Assembly: GCA_047975545.1 (NCBI GenBank)
Contig: JBKEDS010000064.1
Location: 1-29,445 of the forward strand
Source of the DNA: JBKEDS01 sp047975545
GTDB lineage: Bacteria > Bacteroidota > Bacteroidia > Flavobacteriales > Flavobacteriaceae
Reading direction: 5' to 3'
DNA length: 29,445 bases
The notes under the pieces were generated by a model. It searched no databases. It was not told the DNA's origin and saw nothing but the letters and a program-made list of their open reading frames with translations. Positions 1 through 9,183 of the stretch are shown piece by piece (the stretch's first letter is position 1; each line of letters opens with the position of its first letter). The position numbers and the translations under genes were made by a program.

Positions 1-250
1 ATTTATGAATTTCGGATAAGTCGTTTTTCTTATTTGTTATTGTAGGTAAAATATTCCCTTAAAACCTTTTTTAAACATTACCATAAGTAGTGAAAACATT
101 GGTTTCAATGCCAAAACGAGTACCATTCTTTCAAGTGGGACTTGTTTTTGGCGCTTCCTTGTTTTCTTTGCTGCATAGGCGAAGTCCGTAATTAAATGGG
201 TATTCGTATATCAAGGTTTAAAACAAATTGCGACAATATTTAAACAGGGC

Positions 251-3200
251 ATGAACATGTTTAATAGATACTTAAAAAATGGGATTTCAAAAGCAATTGC
301 AATATTGTTGTTAATGTTTCCTTTGCTTGCGGCAACAGCACAAACAACGCCTGTGCCCGATGCCAATTTCGAGAATTTTTTAATCGCCCAGGGCATTGAT
401 ACCAATGGCGCCAACGGCAATATTTTAAATGACGATGCCGCTGCGGTTACCGCTTTAAATGTTACCACAAACAACATAACCGATTTCTCGGGACTGGAGG
501 CATTCGTAAATTTGGTTTCGTTTAATGCGGGAAGCAACCAGTTTACCACCTTGCCATTGAGTACTTTAACGGTTTTGGAGGAGCTTAGGTTCTCGGGAAA
601 CGATATTTTAGATAGCATAGATGTTTCGGCTAATGCGCAGCTACGGGTATTTATTGCGCGAGGCAGTGGCTCGGGAAGTGCTGCAACGATTATTTCAATT
701 GACCTTTCGGTAAATACGCTTTTAGAAGAAATAGACGTTTATGACTTTAGGGATTTACAACAAGTTATTTTGCCGGACACCGATACCGTAGTCACCCTTT
801 ATTTATTGATACATAATCCTATTACGGTCGATTTATCAGGATACGATAATCTTGAAACCTTAGCGTTAAGCACAAATTTTAACAATACCTATGCTATAAA
901 TGCAACACTTCCTAATAATCAAAATACTTTAAAATCCATTCGATGCCAAGGTGGAAATATTATTAATGTAAATGTGTCTAATTTTTTAGTATTGGAAACA
1001 CTTGTTCTTCAAAGTACAAATACGGAAACTATCAATTTACCCCAAACAAATACATTAACGGATATTAGTATATCGAACCACAATATTTCCAATATTTCCT
1101 TTGCGGATGCTCCCATGCTTGAAAATTTATCAATTACCCGAAAAAATACCTCAGGGCCTTTAACTATCGATATATCGCAAAATATGGTGCTGAAGAATTT
1201 GGATGCCAACAACAACAATATGACAAGTATTAATGTAAGCAATAATACGATTCTTGAAGATATTGACGTAAGAAATAACGAGCTAACTTCGCTTAATGTA
1301 ACCCAAAATACATTGTTGGAAAATCTTTGGGCATCCAATAACCAATTGTCCAATATTGATGTTTCACAAAATACAGTTTTAAAGGTTTTAGATTTGGGGA
1401 ACAATCTTATTCCAACCCTCAATATAACTCAAAATACCGAATTATTGCGGTTGTACGTTAACAATAACCTATTTACAGGAACTGGTTTGGATTTAACACA
1501 AAATACCGAATTAAATTATTTAGATGCTTCAGAAAATCAAATAGAGTCACTCGATATTTCCTATACGGATATAGCCGATCTTATACTCCACCATAATCTT
1601 TTTGCTACTACGGATATCATGCAGCAATATTTTAATCTTTCCTTGGCAAGAGGAATATTGCGTTCGGATTTGCTCGATGTTTCCTATAATCGTATCACCG
1701 GAGCGATACCCGATTTTACATCCTTGATAGATTATGCCAATACCTATAATTTTGAACTAAAATTCGATAATAACCAATTTCATTTTGGCGATTTTGAAAA
1801 TGAGCATAGCCCCTATGTAGCGGCACTCAACACTCCTAATACAAATTTCACTTGGGCTAACATTTTCCGAACATATAGTTATGCCCCCCAAGACAAGGTA
1901 AACGCCATAGAAACGCCCACCCCCAATGCAGGCACTAACCTGACCTTGACCACAACGGTACGGGGCGCACAAAACCATTACCAATGGTTTAAGGACGGGG
2001 TGGCCATTACCGATGCGCCCGACAGCCCCAACTATACCCTATATAATGTAACCGATTGCGACAGCGGCGTGTACCATTGCGAAATAACAAGCGATTTGGT
2101 GCCTTTTGAAAATACTAATCCGCCCGGAACAAACAACAAAAACCTACTTTTGGTAAGAAACGATATTACGGTAACGGTACAAGGCTTAAATAAAAGCTGC
2201 GTAGCTTTGGTAAATCCTGCCAATGGCGCAACAAATGCACCTGTTAATATGGGATTGGAGTGGAATGCAGCGGCTGGTGCTTGTGGCTATATTTTAAGTG
2301 TAGGCACCAATGCGGCGGCTAATAACGTAATAAATGCCGAAGATGTGGGGGTAACAACGGTATATAATTTTACAAACAATTTAGACCCTAACACCACTTA
2401 TAACGTTGTTGTTACACCGTATTTTTCCGATGGAAATATAAGTGGCTGTACCTTACAAAGTTTTACAACATCTACGCAATCCGTCGCTCCGGCGTGTAGC
2501 TCATTAATTGTTCCTACACATGGAGAAACCAATGTTTATGTTGGAACATTGTTAGAATGGACAGCAGCCAACGGAGCCGATGGGTACTATTTAAGCGTGG
2601 GTACTTCGTCAGGAGGGGCCAATATTGTTAATAATGAAAATATTACAGATGGCAATACCACAACCTATAACCTTATGGCCAATTTGCCTAATAATACGCA
2701 AATTTTTGTAAACATAACACCGTACAATGCTTTGGGCAACGCAACCGCATGTCAGGAGTATTCATTCACAACAGAATCCGCAACAGTTGTCCCAACGGCA
2801 CCAAGTTGCGCCACCATAACCACGCCAACCGCCAACGCTACCAACGTAAGCATAAGCAGTAACATTGTTTGGGGAGCAGTGGCCAATGCCGATGGCTATT
2901 ACGTTAATATTGGCACAACTTCGGGCGGTACCGACGTGGTTAATAACGAACAGGTAACGGGAACAACTTACGACCCTGCCACCGATTTTCAGGAAAACAC
3001 GATTTATTACGTAACGGTAACCCCGTACAATACGCAAGGTAATGCTACGAACTGTGCAGAAATTAGTTTTACAACCGAAACCCTGCCAACAATACCCAAT
3101 TGCACAACCATTACACTATCACAAAATGGAACGGATATAAGCATTACATGGGATGCGGTTAGTAATGCCGATGATTATGTGGTTACTTTAGGAACGGCTT

Positions 3201-4546
3201 CGGGCGGTAACGATGTGCTTGAAATTACAGTAACAGGCACCTCGTTTCAGGAACAAGTTGCGTTTGTTTACGGTACAACCTATTATTTAAACGTAATACC
3301 CCGTAATGCGGTTGGCCTTGCTGAAAATTGTGAAGGCTCTGAGGAAACTTTCATTATCGATGCACCGCCGACAATACCCGATTGTACAGCTTTAACAAGT
3401 CCTGTAAATGGTTCGGCAGGGGTTTCTGTTTCAACTGGTTTAACATGGAATACCGTAGCCGAAGCCACGGGCTACAAACTACAAATAGGAACGTCGTTTA
3501 ACGGAAGCGAAATTTTACAGCTAACCGATGTAGGTAGCATAACCGCTTACAACCCTGTTAACGATTTCCCCGAAAACACAACCATTTACGTAACCGTTAT
3601 TCCCTACAACGCACAGGGCGATGCCGCGAACTGCACCGAAATTAGTTTTACCACCGAAATCCTGCCAACAATACCCAATTGTACAACCATTACGCTATCG
3701 CAAAACGGAACGGATATAAGCATTACATGGGATGCGGTTAGTAATGCCGATGATTATCTGGTTACTTTAGGAACGGTTTCGGGCGGTAACGATGTGCTTG
3801 AAATTACAGTAACAGGCACCTCGTTTCAGGAACAAGTTACGTTTGTTTACGGTACAACCTATTATTTAAACGTAATACCCCGTAATGCGGTTGGCCTTGC
3901 TGAAAATTGTGAAGGCTCTGAGGAAACTTTCATTATCGATACGCCGCCAACAGTACCCGATTGTACAGCTTTAACAAGTCCTGTAAATGGTTCGGCAGGG
4001 GTTTCTGTTTCAACTGGTTTAACATGGAATACCGTAGCCGAAGCCACGGGCTACAAACTACAAATAGGAACGTCGTTTAACGGAAGCGAAATTTTACAGC
4101 TAACCGATGTAGGTAGCATAACCGCTTACAACCCTGTTAACGATTTCCCCGAAAACACAACCATTTATGTAACCGTTATTCCCTACAACGCACAGGGCGA
4201 TGCCATAGGTTGTACCGAAGAAAGCTTTGTTACCGAAAAACCCGATTTTATAGCAAAGGAGCGTTACGGCATTTCTCCAAACGGCGATGGTATTAACGAT
4301 TTTTGGGAAATTGAGGGCATAGAAAATTATCCAAGTAATACCGTTTCCGTATACAACCGTTGGGGCGATATGGTATTTCAAAGTTCGGGTTACGATAACA
4401 GTTCTAATGTGTTTTATGGCGTGGCCAATAAATCGACAGCAATGGGAGCGGATAAACTGCCAAATGGCACGTATTTCTTTCACATAAAAATAAAAGGAAG
4501 TGCTGCTGTTAGCAACGTAAAAGGGTTTTTGGTGCTAAAACGATAA
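251..4546 (+). CDS. Secreted LRR / Ig-like / FN3-like repeat protein with T9SS type B sorting domain
   Basis: This is a predicted cell-surface or secreted adhesin-like protein of 1431 residues. A signal peptide covers about residues 1-30, ending ATAQ. Residues ~45-480 hold irregular leucine-rich repeats of the flavobacterial kind, with recurring N-x-L-x-x-L-D/N-V steps. An Ig-like domain lies at ~550-643 (QWFKDG ... DSGVYHCEI). Seven FN3-like modules follow at ~649-1330, each with a W in the first strand and a TYYVTVTPYN-like strand near the end. The C-terminus (~1334-1431) has SPNGDGINDFW and YNRWG, the hallmarks of the CHU_C / gliding-type (type B) T9SS sorting domain. Residues 945-1137 and 1138-1330 are an almost exact tandem duplication. 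The PorP/SprF gene starts 8 bp downstream, as is usual for type B cargo. An alternative ATG lies two codons in. The ligand is unknown. Confidence 0.9.
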   Translation: MNMFNRYLKNGISKAIAILLLMFPLLAATAQTTPVPDANFENFLIAQGIDTNGANGNILNDDAAAVTALNVTTNNITDFSGLEAFVNLVSFNAGSNQFTTLPLSTLTVLEELRFSGNDILDSIDVSANAQLRVFIARGSGSGSAATIISIDLSVNTLLEEIDVYDFRDLQQVILPDTDTVVTLYLLIHNPITVDLSGYDNLETLALSTNFNNTYAINATLPNNQNTLKSIRCQGGNIINVNVSNFLVLETLVLQSTNTETINLPQTNTLTDISISNHNISNISFADAPMLENLSITRKNTSGPLTIDISQNMVLKNLDANNNNMTSINVSNNTILEDIDVRNNELTSLNVTQNTLLENLWASNNQLSNIDVSQNTVLKVLDLGNNLIPTLNITQNTELLRLYVNNNLFTGTGLDLTQNTELNYLDASENQIESLDISYTDIADLILHHNLFATTDIMQQYFNLSLARGILRSDLLDVSYNRITGAIPDFTSLIDYANTYNFELKFDNNQFHFGDFENEHSPYVAALNTPNTNFTWANIFRTYSYAPQDKVNAIETPTPNAGTNLTLTTTVRGAQNHYQWFKDGVAITDAPDSPNYTLYNVTDCDSGVYHCEITSDLVPFENTNPPGTNNKNLLLVRNDITVTVQGLNKSCVALVNPANGATNAPVNMGLEWNAAAGACGYILSVGTNAAANNVINAEDVGVTTVYNFTNNLDPNTTYNVVVTPYFSDGNISGCTLQSFTTSTQSVAPACSSLIVPTHGETNVYVGTLLEWTAANGADGYYLSVGTSSGGANIVNNENITDGNTTTYNLMANLPNNTQIFVNITPYNALGNATACQEYSFTTESATVVPTAPSCATITTPTANATNVSISSNIVWGAVANADGYYVNIGTTSGGTDVVNNEQVTGTTYDPATDFQENTIYYVTVTPYNTQGNATNCAEISFTTETLPTIPNCTTITLSQNGTDISITWDAVSNADDYVVTLGTASGGNDVLEITVTGTSFQEQVAFVYGTTYYLNVIPRNAVGLAENCEGSEETFIIDAPPTIPDCTALTSPVNGSAGVSVSTGLTWNTVAEATGYKLQIGTSFNGSEILQLTDVGSITAYNPVNDFPENTTIYVTVIPYNAQGDAANCTEISFTTEILPTIPNCTTITLSQNGTDISITWDAVSNADDYLVTLGTVSGGNDVLEITVTGTSFQEQVTFVYGTTYYLNVIPRNAVGLAENCEGSEETFIIDTPPTVPDCTALTSPVNGSAGVSVSTGLTWNTVAEATGYKLQIGTSFNGSEILQLTDVGSITAYNPVNDFPENTTIYVTVIPYNAQGDAIGCTEESFVTEKPDFIAKERYGISPNGDGINDFWEIEGIENYPSNTVSVYNRWGDMVFQSSGYDNSSNVFYGVANKSTAMGADKLPNGTYFFHIKIKGSAAVSNVKGFLVLKR
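3083..4240 (+). repeat. Tandem 579-bp direct duplication inside the adhesin gene
   Basis: Two adjacent 579-bp units (3083-3661 and 3662-4240) are nearly identical at DNA level. Each encodes two FN3-like modules (193 residues), and only a handful of residues differ, for example V/L, A/V and A/T in the first module. The similarity decays at the end of the second unit, where the sorting domain begins. The low divergence suggests a recent duplication or ongoing gene conversion. Confidence 0.9.
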
Positions 4547-4554
4547 TAATTTAA

Positions 4555-5469
4555 ATGAAGACGATATATACATACACACTAATTATTGCCATACTGGTAA
4601 TCGGGCATAAAAGTTGGGGGCAACAAACGGCTTTGTTTCCTGAGTATAACTATAACCCGTTTGTTGTAAATGCCGGATATGCCGGTATGGCTAATGGTTT
4701 AGAGGCCACTTTTAGCAATTACGGCTATATTAATAATATAGAGGGAAGCCCGAAAACATTAACGTTTAGCTTACATGGGCCATTGGCCGAAGGAAAAATG
4801 GGGCTTGGCGGCGCCATCCTGCGCGACGAAATAGGCGTAACCAACTATACCCATGCGTATGCGGCGTATTCGTATAAAATATTTTTCGATTTTAAGGAGA
4901 AAATCCGCCCGTATTGGCAAATTTACGATGCCAATGTGCTGTCCTTCGGGCTTACCGCCGGAATACAACAGTATAACGATAATTTGTTGGACTTGGGCAT
5001 AACCGACGATCCCGAGTTTTCCCAAAACATAAGCGCCACCATTCCTACGATTGGCCTTGGTTTTTTGTATAACTGTGCCAATTTTTATGTGGGTATTTCG
5101 GCACCGAATATTATGGGCGATAAATTGGCTTCCCAAGACGATTTAAATTTATCCAATCCGGTTTATGGGTATTTTGGTTACCGATTTTACACCAGCCGTT
5201 TCGAGGAATTTATGATAAAACCCAGCGCCTTGTTAAAGTACGAAAATGGTGCGCCCATGCAAGTAGATGTTAACGTATCGGCCAATTACAAAAACAAATT
5301 GGAACTTGGGGTAGGGTACAGGAGCAGTGCTTCGGCTAACGTTATGGCGGGTTTCTACTTGGCTAATAGTTTCAAATTTATATATTATTACAATTTTGGG
5401 CTTAACGATGCGCTATTGGGCAATAGCCACGGATTGGTTATGTCCTATGTATTTAAAAGTAGGTTTTAA
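4555..5469 (+). CDS. PorP/SprF family type IX secretion membrane protein
   Basis: This is an outer-membrane protein of 304 residues, the normal length for the PorP/SprF family. A signal peptide ends near residue 22 (KSWGQQ). The N-terminus QTALFPEYNYNPFVVNAGYAG is typical of the family, and the rest consists of alternating aromatic beta-strand segments ending in VMSYVFKSRF. In Flavobacterium johnsoniae, SprF is needed to secrete its neighbour SprB, and PorP/SprF paralogues are commonly encoded directly after type B cargo genes. The 8-bp gap to the upstream adhesin fits this co-transcribed partner role. The specific pairing is inferred from position. No clear terminator was seen after the gene. 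Confidence 0.93.
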   Translation: MKTIYTYTLIIAILVIGHKSWGQQTALFPEYNYNPFVVNAGYAGMANGLEATFSNYGYINNIEGSPKTLTFSLHGPLAEGKMGLGGAILRDEIGVTNYTHAYAAYSYKIFFDFKEKIRPYWQIYDANVLSFGLTAGIQQYNDNLLDLGITDDPEFSQNISATIPTIGLGFLYNCANFYVGISAPNIMGDKLASQDDLNLSNPVYGYFGYRFYTSRFEEFMIKPSALLKYENGAPMQVDVNVSANYKNKLELGVGYRSSASANVMAGFYLANSFKFIYYYNFGLNDALLGNSHGLVMSYVFKSRF

Positions 5470-5635
5470 ATAAGGTTGAATCTTTTGTTTTTTGGTAGGA
5501 TATTTTCAAACGCCATCAGTTCCTTATCCAATTTCGTCGATAAAATCCGTGCAAACTTCTATTTCGTTTTCAAAAAGCGGTATCGTGTTTTAAGTTTGGC
5601 GAAATAAATCAGTATTAACCTTTAACAAAAAACAT

Positions 5636-7222
5636 ATGAAAACCGTAAACATCCATTCACTTTCAGCCTTAAAAAAGGCCAGTATGTTAGCCCTTTTACT
5701 TCTTATGTTTTCTTTTATGAATTGCTCCAGCGACAACGACTCAGAGGAAACAGCCGAAGAAACTGAAGAAACCGATGATACCGATGACGACACCACCGAC
5801 ACGGGCACGATTTCTATTACCGACGGCGCTTCGTCCGGAACGGCCGAGGGCGACACCAGTAACGATGCTGCCGATGAGGACGATATTTTGGCCAACTCAA
5901 CTTTCGATACCACCGTTTCCATAGTATATTCCGGAACTTCGGCAACTGTAACCAATCCGCTCGACGGCAATGGCGTTACCGTAACACAGGACAATGGCGA
6001 TATTACCGTAGAGGCTACCGTTGCGGGCGTTCAGTACAACCTTTCGGGAACCACTACCGATGGCTCGTTTAAAATATATAGCGAAAAGAAATTTTTAATC
6101 AACTTAAACGGCGTAAGCATTACCAATAGCGATGGTCCGGCCATTAACAACCAATCGGGAAAACGCACTTTTGTCGTGCTTAGCGACACCAATAGCTTAA
6201 CCGATGGCGCTACTTACAGCAATATTCCCGATGACGAGGATGCCAAAGCTGCCTTTTTTAGCGAAGGCCAGTTAATTTTTAGCGGTTCGGGCACCCTTAA
6301 CGTAAAAGGAAACTACAAGCACGGTATTGCCAGCGACGATTACGTTAGGGTAATAAACGGCACGATAAACGTAACGGCAGCGCCTTCCGACGGTATCCAT
6401 ACCAACGATGCTTTTATTGCCGATGGCGGCACCATAAGCCTTTACGTTGAAAGCGATGCCATAGAGGTTGAAGAAGGCTACATTGTAATAAACAACGGTA
6501 CTTTTGAAATTAATGCGGGCGACGACGGTATTGCGGCGTCCTACGAAACCGATACTACCATAGACCCTTATGTAACCATTAACGGCGGCGATTTTGTAAT
6601 TGTTGCTGCAGGCGAAGGTATCGAGAGTAAAACTACCTTAACCATAAACGACGGCTCCTTTGAAATTGAAGCCGTAGACGATGGTTTAAACGCAGGTTCG
6701 GCCATATATTTTAACGGAGGAAGCCTTTACGTTAACAGCTCTACCAACGATGCCATAGATTCCAACGGTACGCTAACCATTACGGGCGGAACTATCGTGG
6801 CCATTGGGGCAGCCGCTCCCGAAGCCAGTTTCGATAACGATAACAACACTTTTAAAATAACAGGCGGTAACCTTGTGGGAATTGGCGGTTCGGCCAGCAC
6901 ACCAACCAGTAGCGCCACTACCCAGCATACGGTTGTTGCCGGAAATTACGGCTCGGCAAATAGCATATTGCACATTCAGGCTGCCGATGGTACCGAAGCC
7001 CTAACCTTTTTAGTGCCAAAAAGCTATAGTACTATGGTGTTTTCTAACGGAAAAATGGAAGGCAGTACAACCTATAAAATATTTAAGGGCGGAAGCGTAA
7101 GTGGTGGCGAAGATTTCCACGGCCTTTATACCTCTGGAACATATACCGCAGGTACGCAACAAAGTACCACATTTACAACCAATAGCACCGTAACGCAAGT
7201 AGGCGTAACCGGAGGAAGATAA
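5636..7222 (+). CDS. DUF4353 (Cthe_2159-like) beta-helix carbohydrate-binding lipoprotein
   Basis: This is a 528-residue predicted surface lipoprotein. A hydrophobic leader precedes the lipobox-like FMNC near residue 30. A strongly acidic stretch follows (SSDNDSEE, then many E/D/T), resembling the export tails of surface lipoproteins in Flavobacteriia. Residues ~85-500 carry repeated short strands such as GTINVTAAPSDGIHTNDA, GTFEINAGDDGIAASYE and GSFEIEAVDDGLNAGS. Their periodic G-x-F/I-x-I...DDGI pattern is typical of a right-handed parallel beta-helix in the DUF4353 family. The Clostridium thermocellum member Cthe_2159 binds cellulose and polygalacturonate, so glycan or Ca-dependent binding is plausible, but the ligand here is unknown. 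The gene stands alone between the T9SS pair and a terminator. The ATG follows an A-rich leader. Confidence 0.82.
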   Translation: MKTVNIHSLSALKKASMLALLLLMFSFMNCSSDNDSEETAEETEETDDTDDDTTDTGTISITDGASSGTAEGDTSNDAADEDDILANSTFDTTVSIVYSGTSATVTNPLDGNGVTVTQDNGDITVEATVAGVQYNLSGTTTDGSFKIYSEKKFLINLNGVSITNSDGPAINNQSGKRTFVVLSDTNSLTDGATYSNIPDDEDAKAAFFSEGQLIFSGSGTLNVKGNYKHGIASDDYVRVINGTINVTAAPSDGIHTNDAFIADGGTISLYVESDAIEVEEGYIVINNGTFEINAGDDGIAASYETDTTIDPYVTINGGDFVIVAAGEGIESKTTLTINDGSFEIEAVDDGLNAGSAIYFNGGSLYVNSSTNDAIDSNGTLTITGGTIVAIGAAAPEASFDNDNNTFKITGGNLVGIGGSASTPTSSATTQHTVVAGNYGSANSILHIQAADGTEALTFLVPKSYSTMVFSNGKMEGSTTYKIFKGGSVSGGEDFHGLYTSGTYTAGTQQSTTFTTNSTVTQVGVTGGR

Positions 7223-7270
7223 AAGAATTAGTTAGTAGTTAGTAAAATTTGATTTAGTTTAGTTTGTAAG

Positions 7271-7298
7271 AAAGCTGTCCGGAAAGGGCAGCTTTTTT
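7271..7298 (+). terminator. Rho-independent terminator after the DUF4353 lipoprotein gene
   Basis: An AAAGCTG(T)CC / GG(G)CAGCTTT stem with a short GAAA-like loop is followed by six T residues. It lies about 50 bp after the plus-strand stop. It also sits just before the 3' end of the convergent minus-strand gene, and may work weakly in that direction. Confidence 0.85.
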
Positions 7299-7301
7299 AA
7301 T

Positions 7302-8144
7302 TTAGTTGGCAACCAATAAATTACGAGCCGCTTTTTCCGAACATTTTTGGTATTTAGAATAGGCTTTTGCAGCCCGGGTTCTAATCTGTTCGTTGGTGTC
7401 TTGGTTTACATAACCCGATAGCGCATCGTGGATAATATAGGCTTCGGGCGCCATAAGCCCCGTGGTCCAAACTAACGGATTTACATTAGCATTTTTTAAA
7501 TGTGGTTGAAAAAAACGCTTGCTATAACAAGCCAAGATAATAATGTCGCGCTGTTTTTGGTCGGTATTGGCTAACTTTTTCGTAAGGGTAAAATCCATTA
7601 AACCATCATGGCCTATATACGATATTAATTGAGCGTTACCGTTAATACCCAATGTTTTGTTTTTAACGAGGAGCGTGTCCTTTAAAATACCCGCACTGCT
7701 TTTTAAAAAATCGGTTGTAGTTTGCTTTATGTGCTTGCCGTTGTAGGCATCGGCAACCAAGTAATAATTTTTGGTGTTGTGCTTAAATACCAAGCGTTCC
7801 AAAATAACCGAATCCCGTGTTTGGGTTTTTAGTAATTGCCATTCGGTGCTGCGCTTAAAATAGGTTTTAACGCCGTAGGCCGCACCCCAGTATAAATTGT
7901 TTTTGGGGTCCTGTCCGTTGCCAATTCCTTTGGGAACAGGCACTATGCCTTGGTATTTATTGTCGCAAAGCGCAACCAAAACATGGATAATCTTGGCATT
8001 GTTATCAAATTCTATAAAATTTTCTTGGGTGGCTTTGTTGTTTTCAATTTGGGCAGTTTCTAAAGTTTTATGGTTTTCGTTTTTATAACGGCACTGTACA
8101 AATAAAAACAGGACGGTAATGGCAATGATATACTTCTTCTTCAT
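7302..8144 (-). CDS. Conserved lipoprotein with possible clan-CD (caspase/gingipain-like) His/Cys dyad
   Basis: This is a 280-residue protein. The leader ends at Cys18 (FLFVQC), a lipobox-like site, so it is probably a periplasmic lipoprotein. The core is rich in alternating beta strands. I recognise it as a family of uncharacterised Bacteroidota proteins (VALCDNKYQGIVPVPKGIGNG and NLYWGAAYGVKTYF blocks), but know of no assigned function. Residues 174-180 (ISYIGHD) end a hydrophobic strand with His179. Residues 201-207 (IIILACY) end another with Cys206. This strand-H-G/D ... strand-A-C arrangement resembles clan-CD cysteine peptidases, although the 27-residue H-to-C spacing is short. The peptidase idea is only a hypothesis. 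The gene lies 3 bp after the small membrane protein gene, so the two are probably co-transcribed. Confidence 0.75.
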   Translation of the reverse strand: MKKKYIIAITVLFLFVQCRYKNENHKTLETAQIENNKATQENFIEFDNNAKIIHVLVALCDNKYQGIVPVPKGIGNGQDPKNNLYWGAAYGVKTYFKRSTEWQLLKTQTRDSVILERLVFKHNTKNYYLVADAYNGKHIKQTTTDFLKSSAGILKDTLLVKNKTLGINGNAQLISYIGHDGLMDFTLTKKLANTDQKQRDIIILACYSKRFFQPHLKNANVNPLVWTTGLMAPEAYIIHDALSGYVNQDTNEQIRTRAAKAYSKYQKCSEKAARNLLVAN

Positions 8145-8147
8145 CCT

Positions 8148-8513
8148 TTAACTTTTTTTTCTTCTTTTAGAGCTGTTTTTTGGAGCTGTTTTTAGTTTGT
8201 CCCATTCAGTATACAAAACGCCTAATTCTTTTCGGTGGAAAAAACAAGCTGCAAACGAAACTATAAACAACGAAAGCCAAATAAACAACAGTTTAATGCC
8301 CGATGTGCCGCTAAACATAAGCAGTATTTGGCTTACAAACCCAACAAGCCAAGTTAGGGCAATGTTAATGCCCAGCCATGTGTAATGCGCCTTTAGGTTG
8401 AATATTTGCGAGAGGACATAAAGGAATATCCCCGCAGTAAAAATAAACCCGAAAGCTGCCCAAAATACCATGATTTGGGGGTTGCCTTCTATGTATTCTA
8501 TAAGTTGAAGCAT
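8148..8513 (-). CDS. Small membrane protein with three predicted transmembrane segments
   Basis: This is a 121-residue protein of unknown function. Hydrophobic segments at about 14-36, 45-66 and 71-92 predict three membrane spans. A basic cytoplasmic-looking tail ends KNSSKRRKKS. No catalytic motif is visible. The gene ends 3 bp before the downstream lipoprotein gene, which suggests a two-gene unit. A 109-bp gap separates it from lemA upstream, so it may have its own promoter, but none matching TTG/TAnnTTTG was found there. Confidence 0.75.
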   Translation of the reverse strand: MLQLIEYIEGNPQIMVFWAAFGFIFTAGIFLYVLSQIFNLKAHYTWLGINIALTWLVGFVSQILLMFSGTSGIKLLFIWLSLFIVSFAACFFHRKELGVLYTEWDKLKTAPKNSSKRRKKS

Positions 8514-8622
8514 ATTTTATTTAATAGGTGTTTTCGCAAGGAATAACGACGAAACAATCTGTGGAATACAGACGGTTTCATTGTATTAGCAGTGATGTTT
8601 GTAATGCAATATTTTTTCAATT

Positions 8623-9183
8623 TTAAAATTTAACGCCATCGTACTTTTTTTCGTATTCGGTTATGCGCAGTAAGGTTTTGTCCTGATAGCCCATGAGTCT
8701 GGCAAAAATAACTTCGGGAAATACGTGGGTGCCAATATTGTAGGCGTTAACACTTTCGTTAAAAAACTCGCGGCGGTCGGCAATGGCGTTTTCTATTTCG
8801 GAAACCCGTTGTTGCAGCATTACAAAATTATTGTTGCTCTTCAGGTCGGGATAGTTTTCGGAAACGGCAAAAATGGATTTTACGGTTTTTTCTATTTCGT
8901 TCGAAATCTCGATTTTTTCATTTGCCGAACTGGTGTTTAAAAAGTTGGTGCGCAATTGGGTTAGCTTGTTTAGCACGCCTTCTTCGTATTTCATGTTTTC
9001 TTTTACAACGGCAATTAAATTGGGTATTTCGTCTGCCCGCTGCTTTAATAGCACGTCGATATTGGCAAAGGCTTTATCGACGTTAAACTTGAGCATAACC
9101 AAGCGGTTATAGGCGTTTATACTTGTTGTTACAAGTCCGAGAACGAGTAGCCCGATAATGGCTAAGGCAATAAGTGTTGTCAT
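8623..9183 (-). CDS. lemA: LemA family protein
   Basis: This is a 186-residue protein of usual LemA length. It has one N-terminal transmembrane helix (~4-22) followed by the conserved alpha-helical body. Family blocks are visible: YNRLVMLKFNVDKAFANIDVLLKQRADEIPNL split across residues ~25-56, then the YPDLKSNNNF block and a C-terminal FPEVIFARLMGY segment. LemA proteins are membrane-anchored helical-bundle proteins whose exact role is unsettled. Its ATG overlaps the stop of the upstream GIDE-domain gene by 4 bp, so the two are translationally coupled. LemA genes often sit beside genes for membrane proteins of this kind. Confidence 0.95.
   Translation of the reverse strand: MTTLIALAIIGLLVLGLVTTSINAYNRLVMLKFNVDKAFANIDVLLKQRADEIPNLIAVVKENMKYEEGVLNKLTQLRTNFLNTSSANEKIEISNEIEKTVKSIFAVSENYPDLKSNNNFVMLQQRVSEIENAIADRREFFNESVNAYNIGTHVFPEVIFARLMGYQDKTLLRITEYEKKYDGVKF

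Noticed and set aside
180..250. Promoter for the adhesin gene (TTTG ... TAATTAAA)
   Set aside because: The -7 element fails the TTTG part of the consensus; the match is no better than chance in this AT-rich leader.
3283..4047. Two identical 61-residue antisense ORFs (3283-3468 and 3862-4047)
   Set aside because: They are shadows of the 579-bp duplication in the sense gene; their near-identity just copies the repeat.
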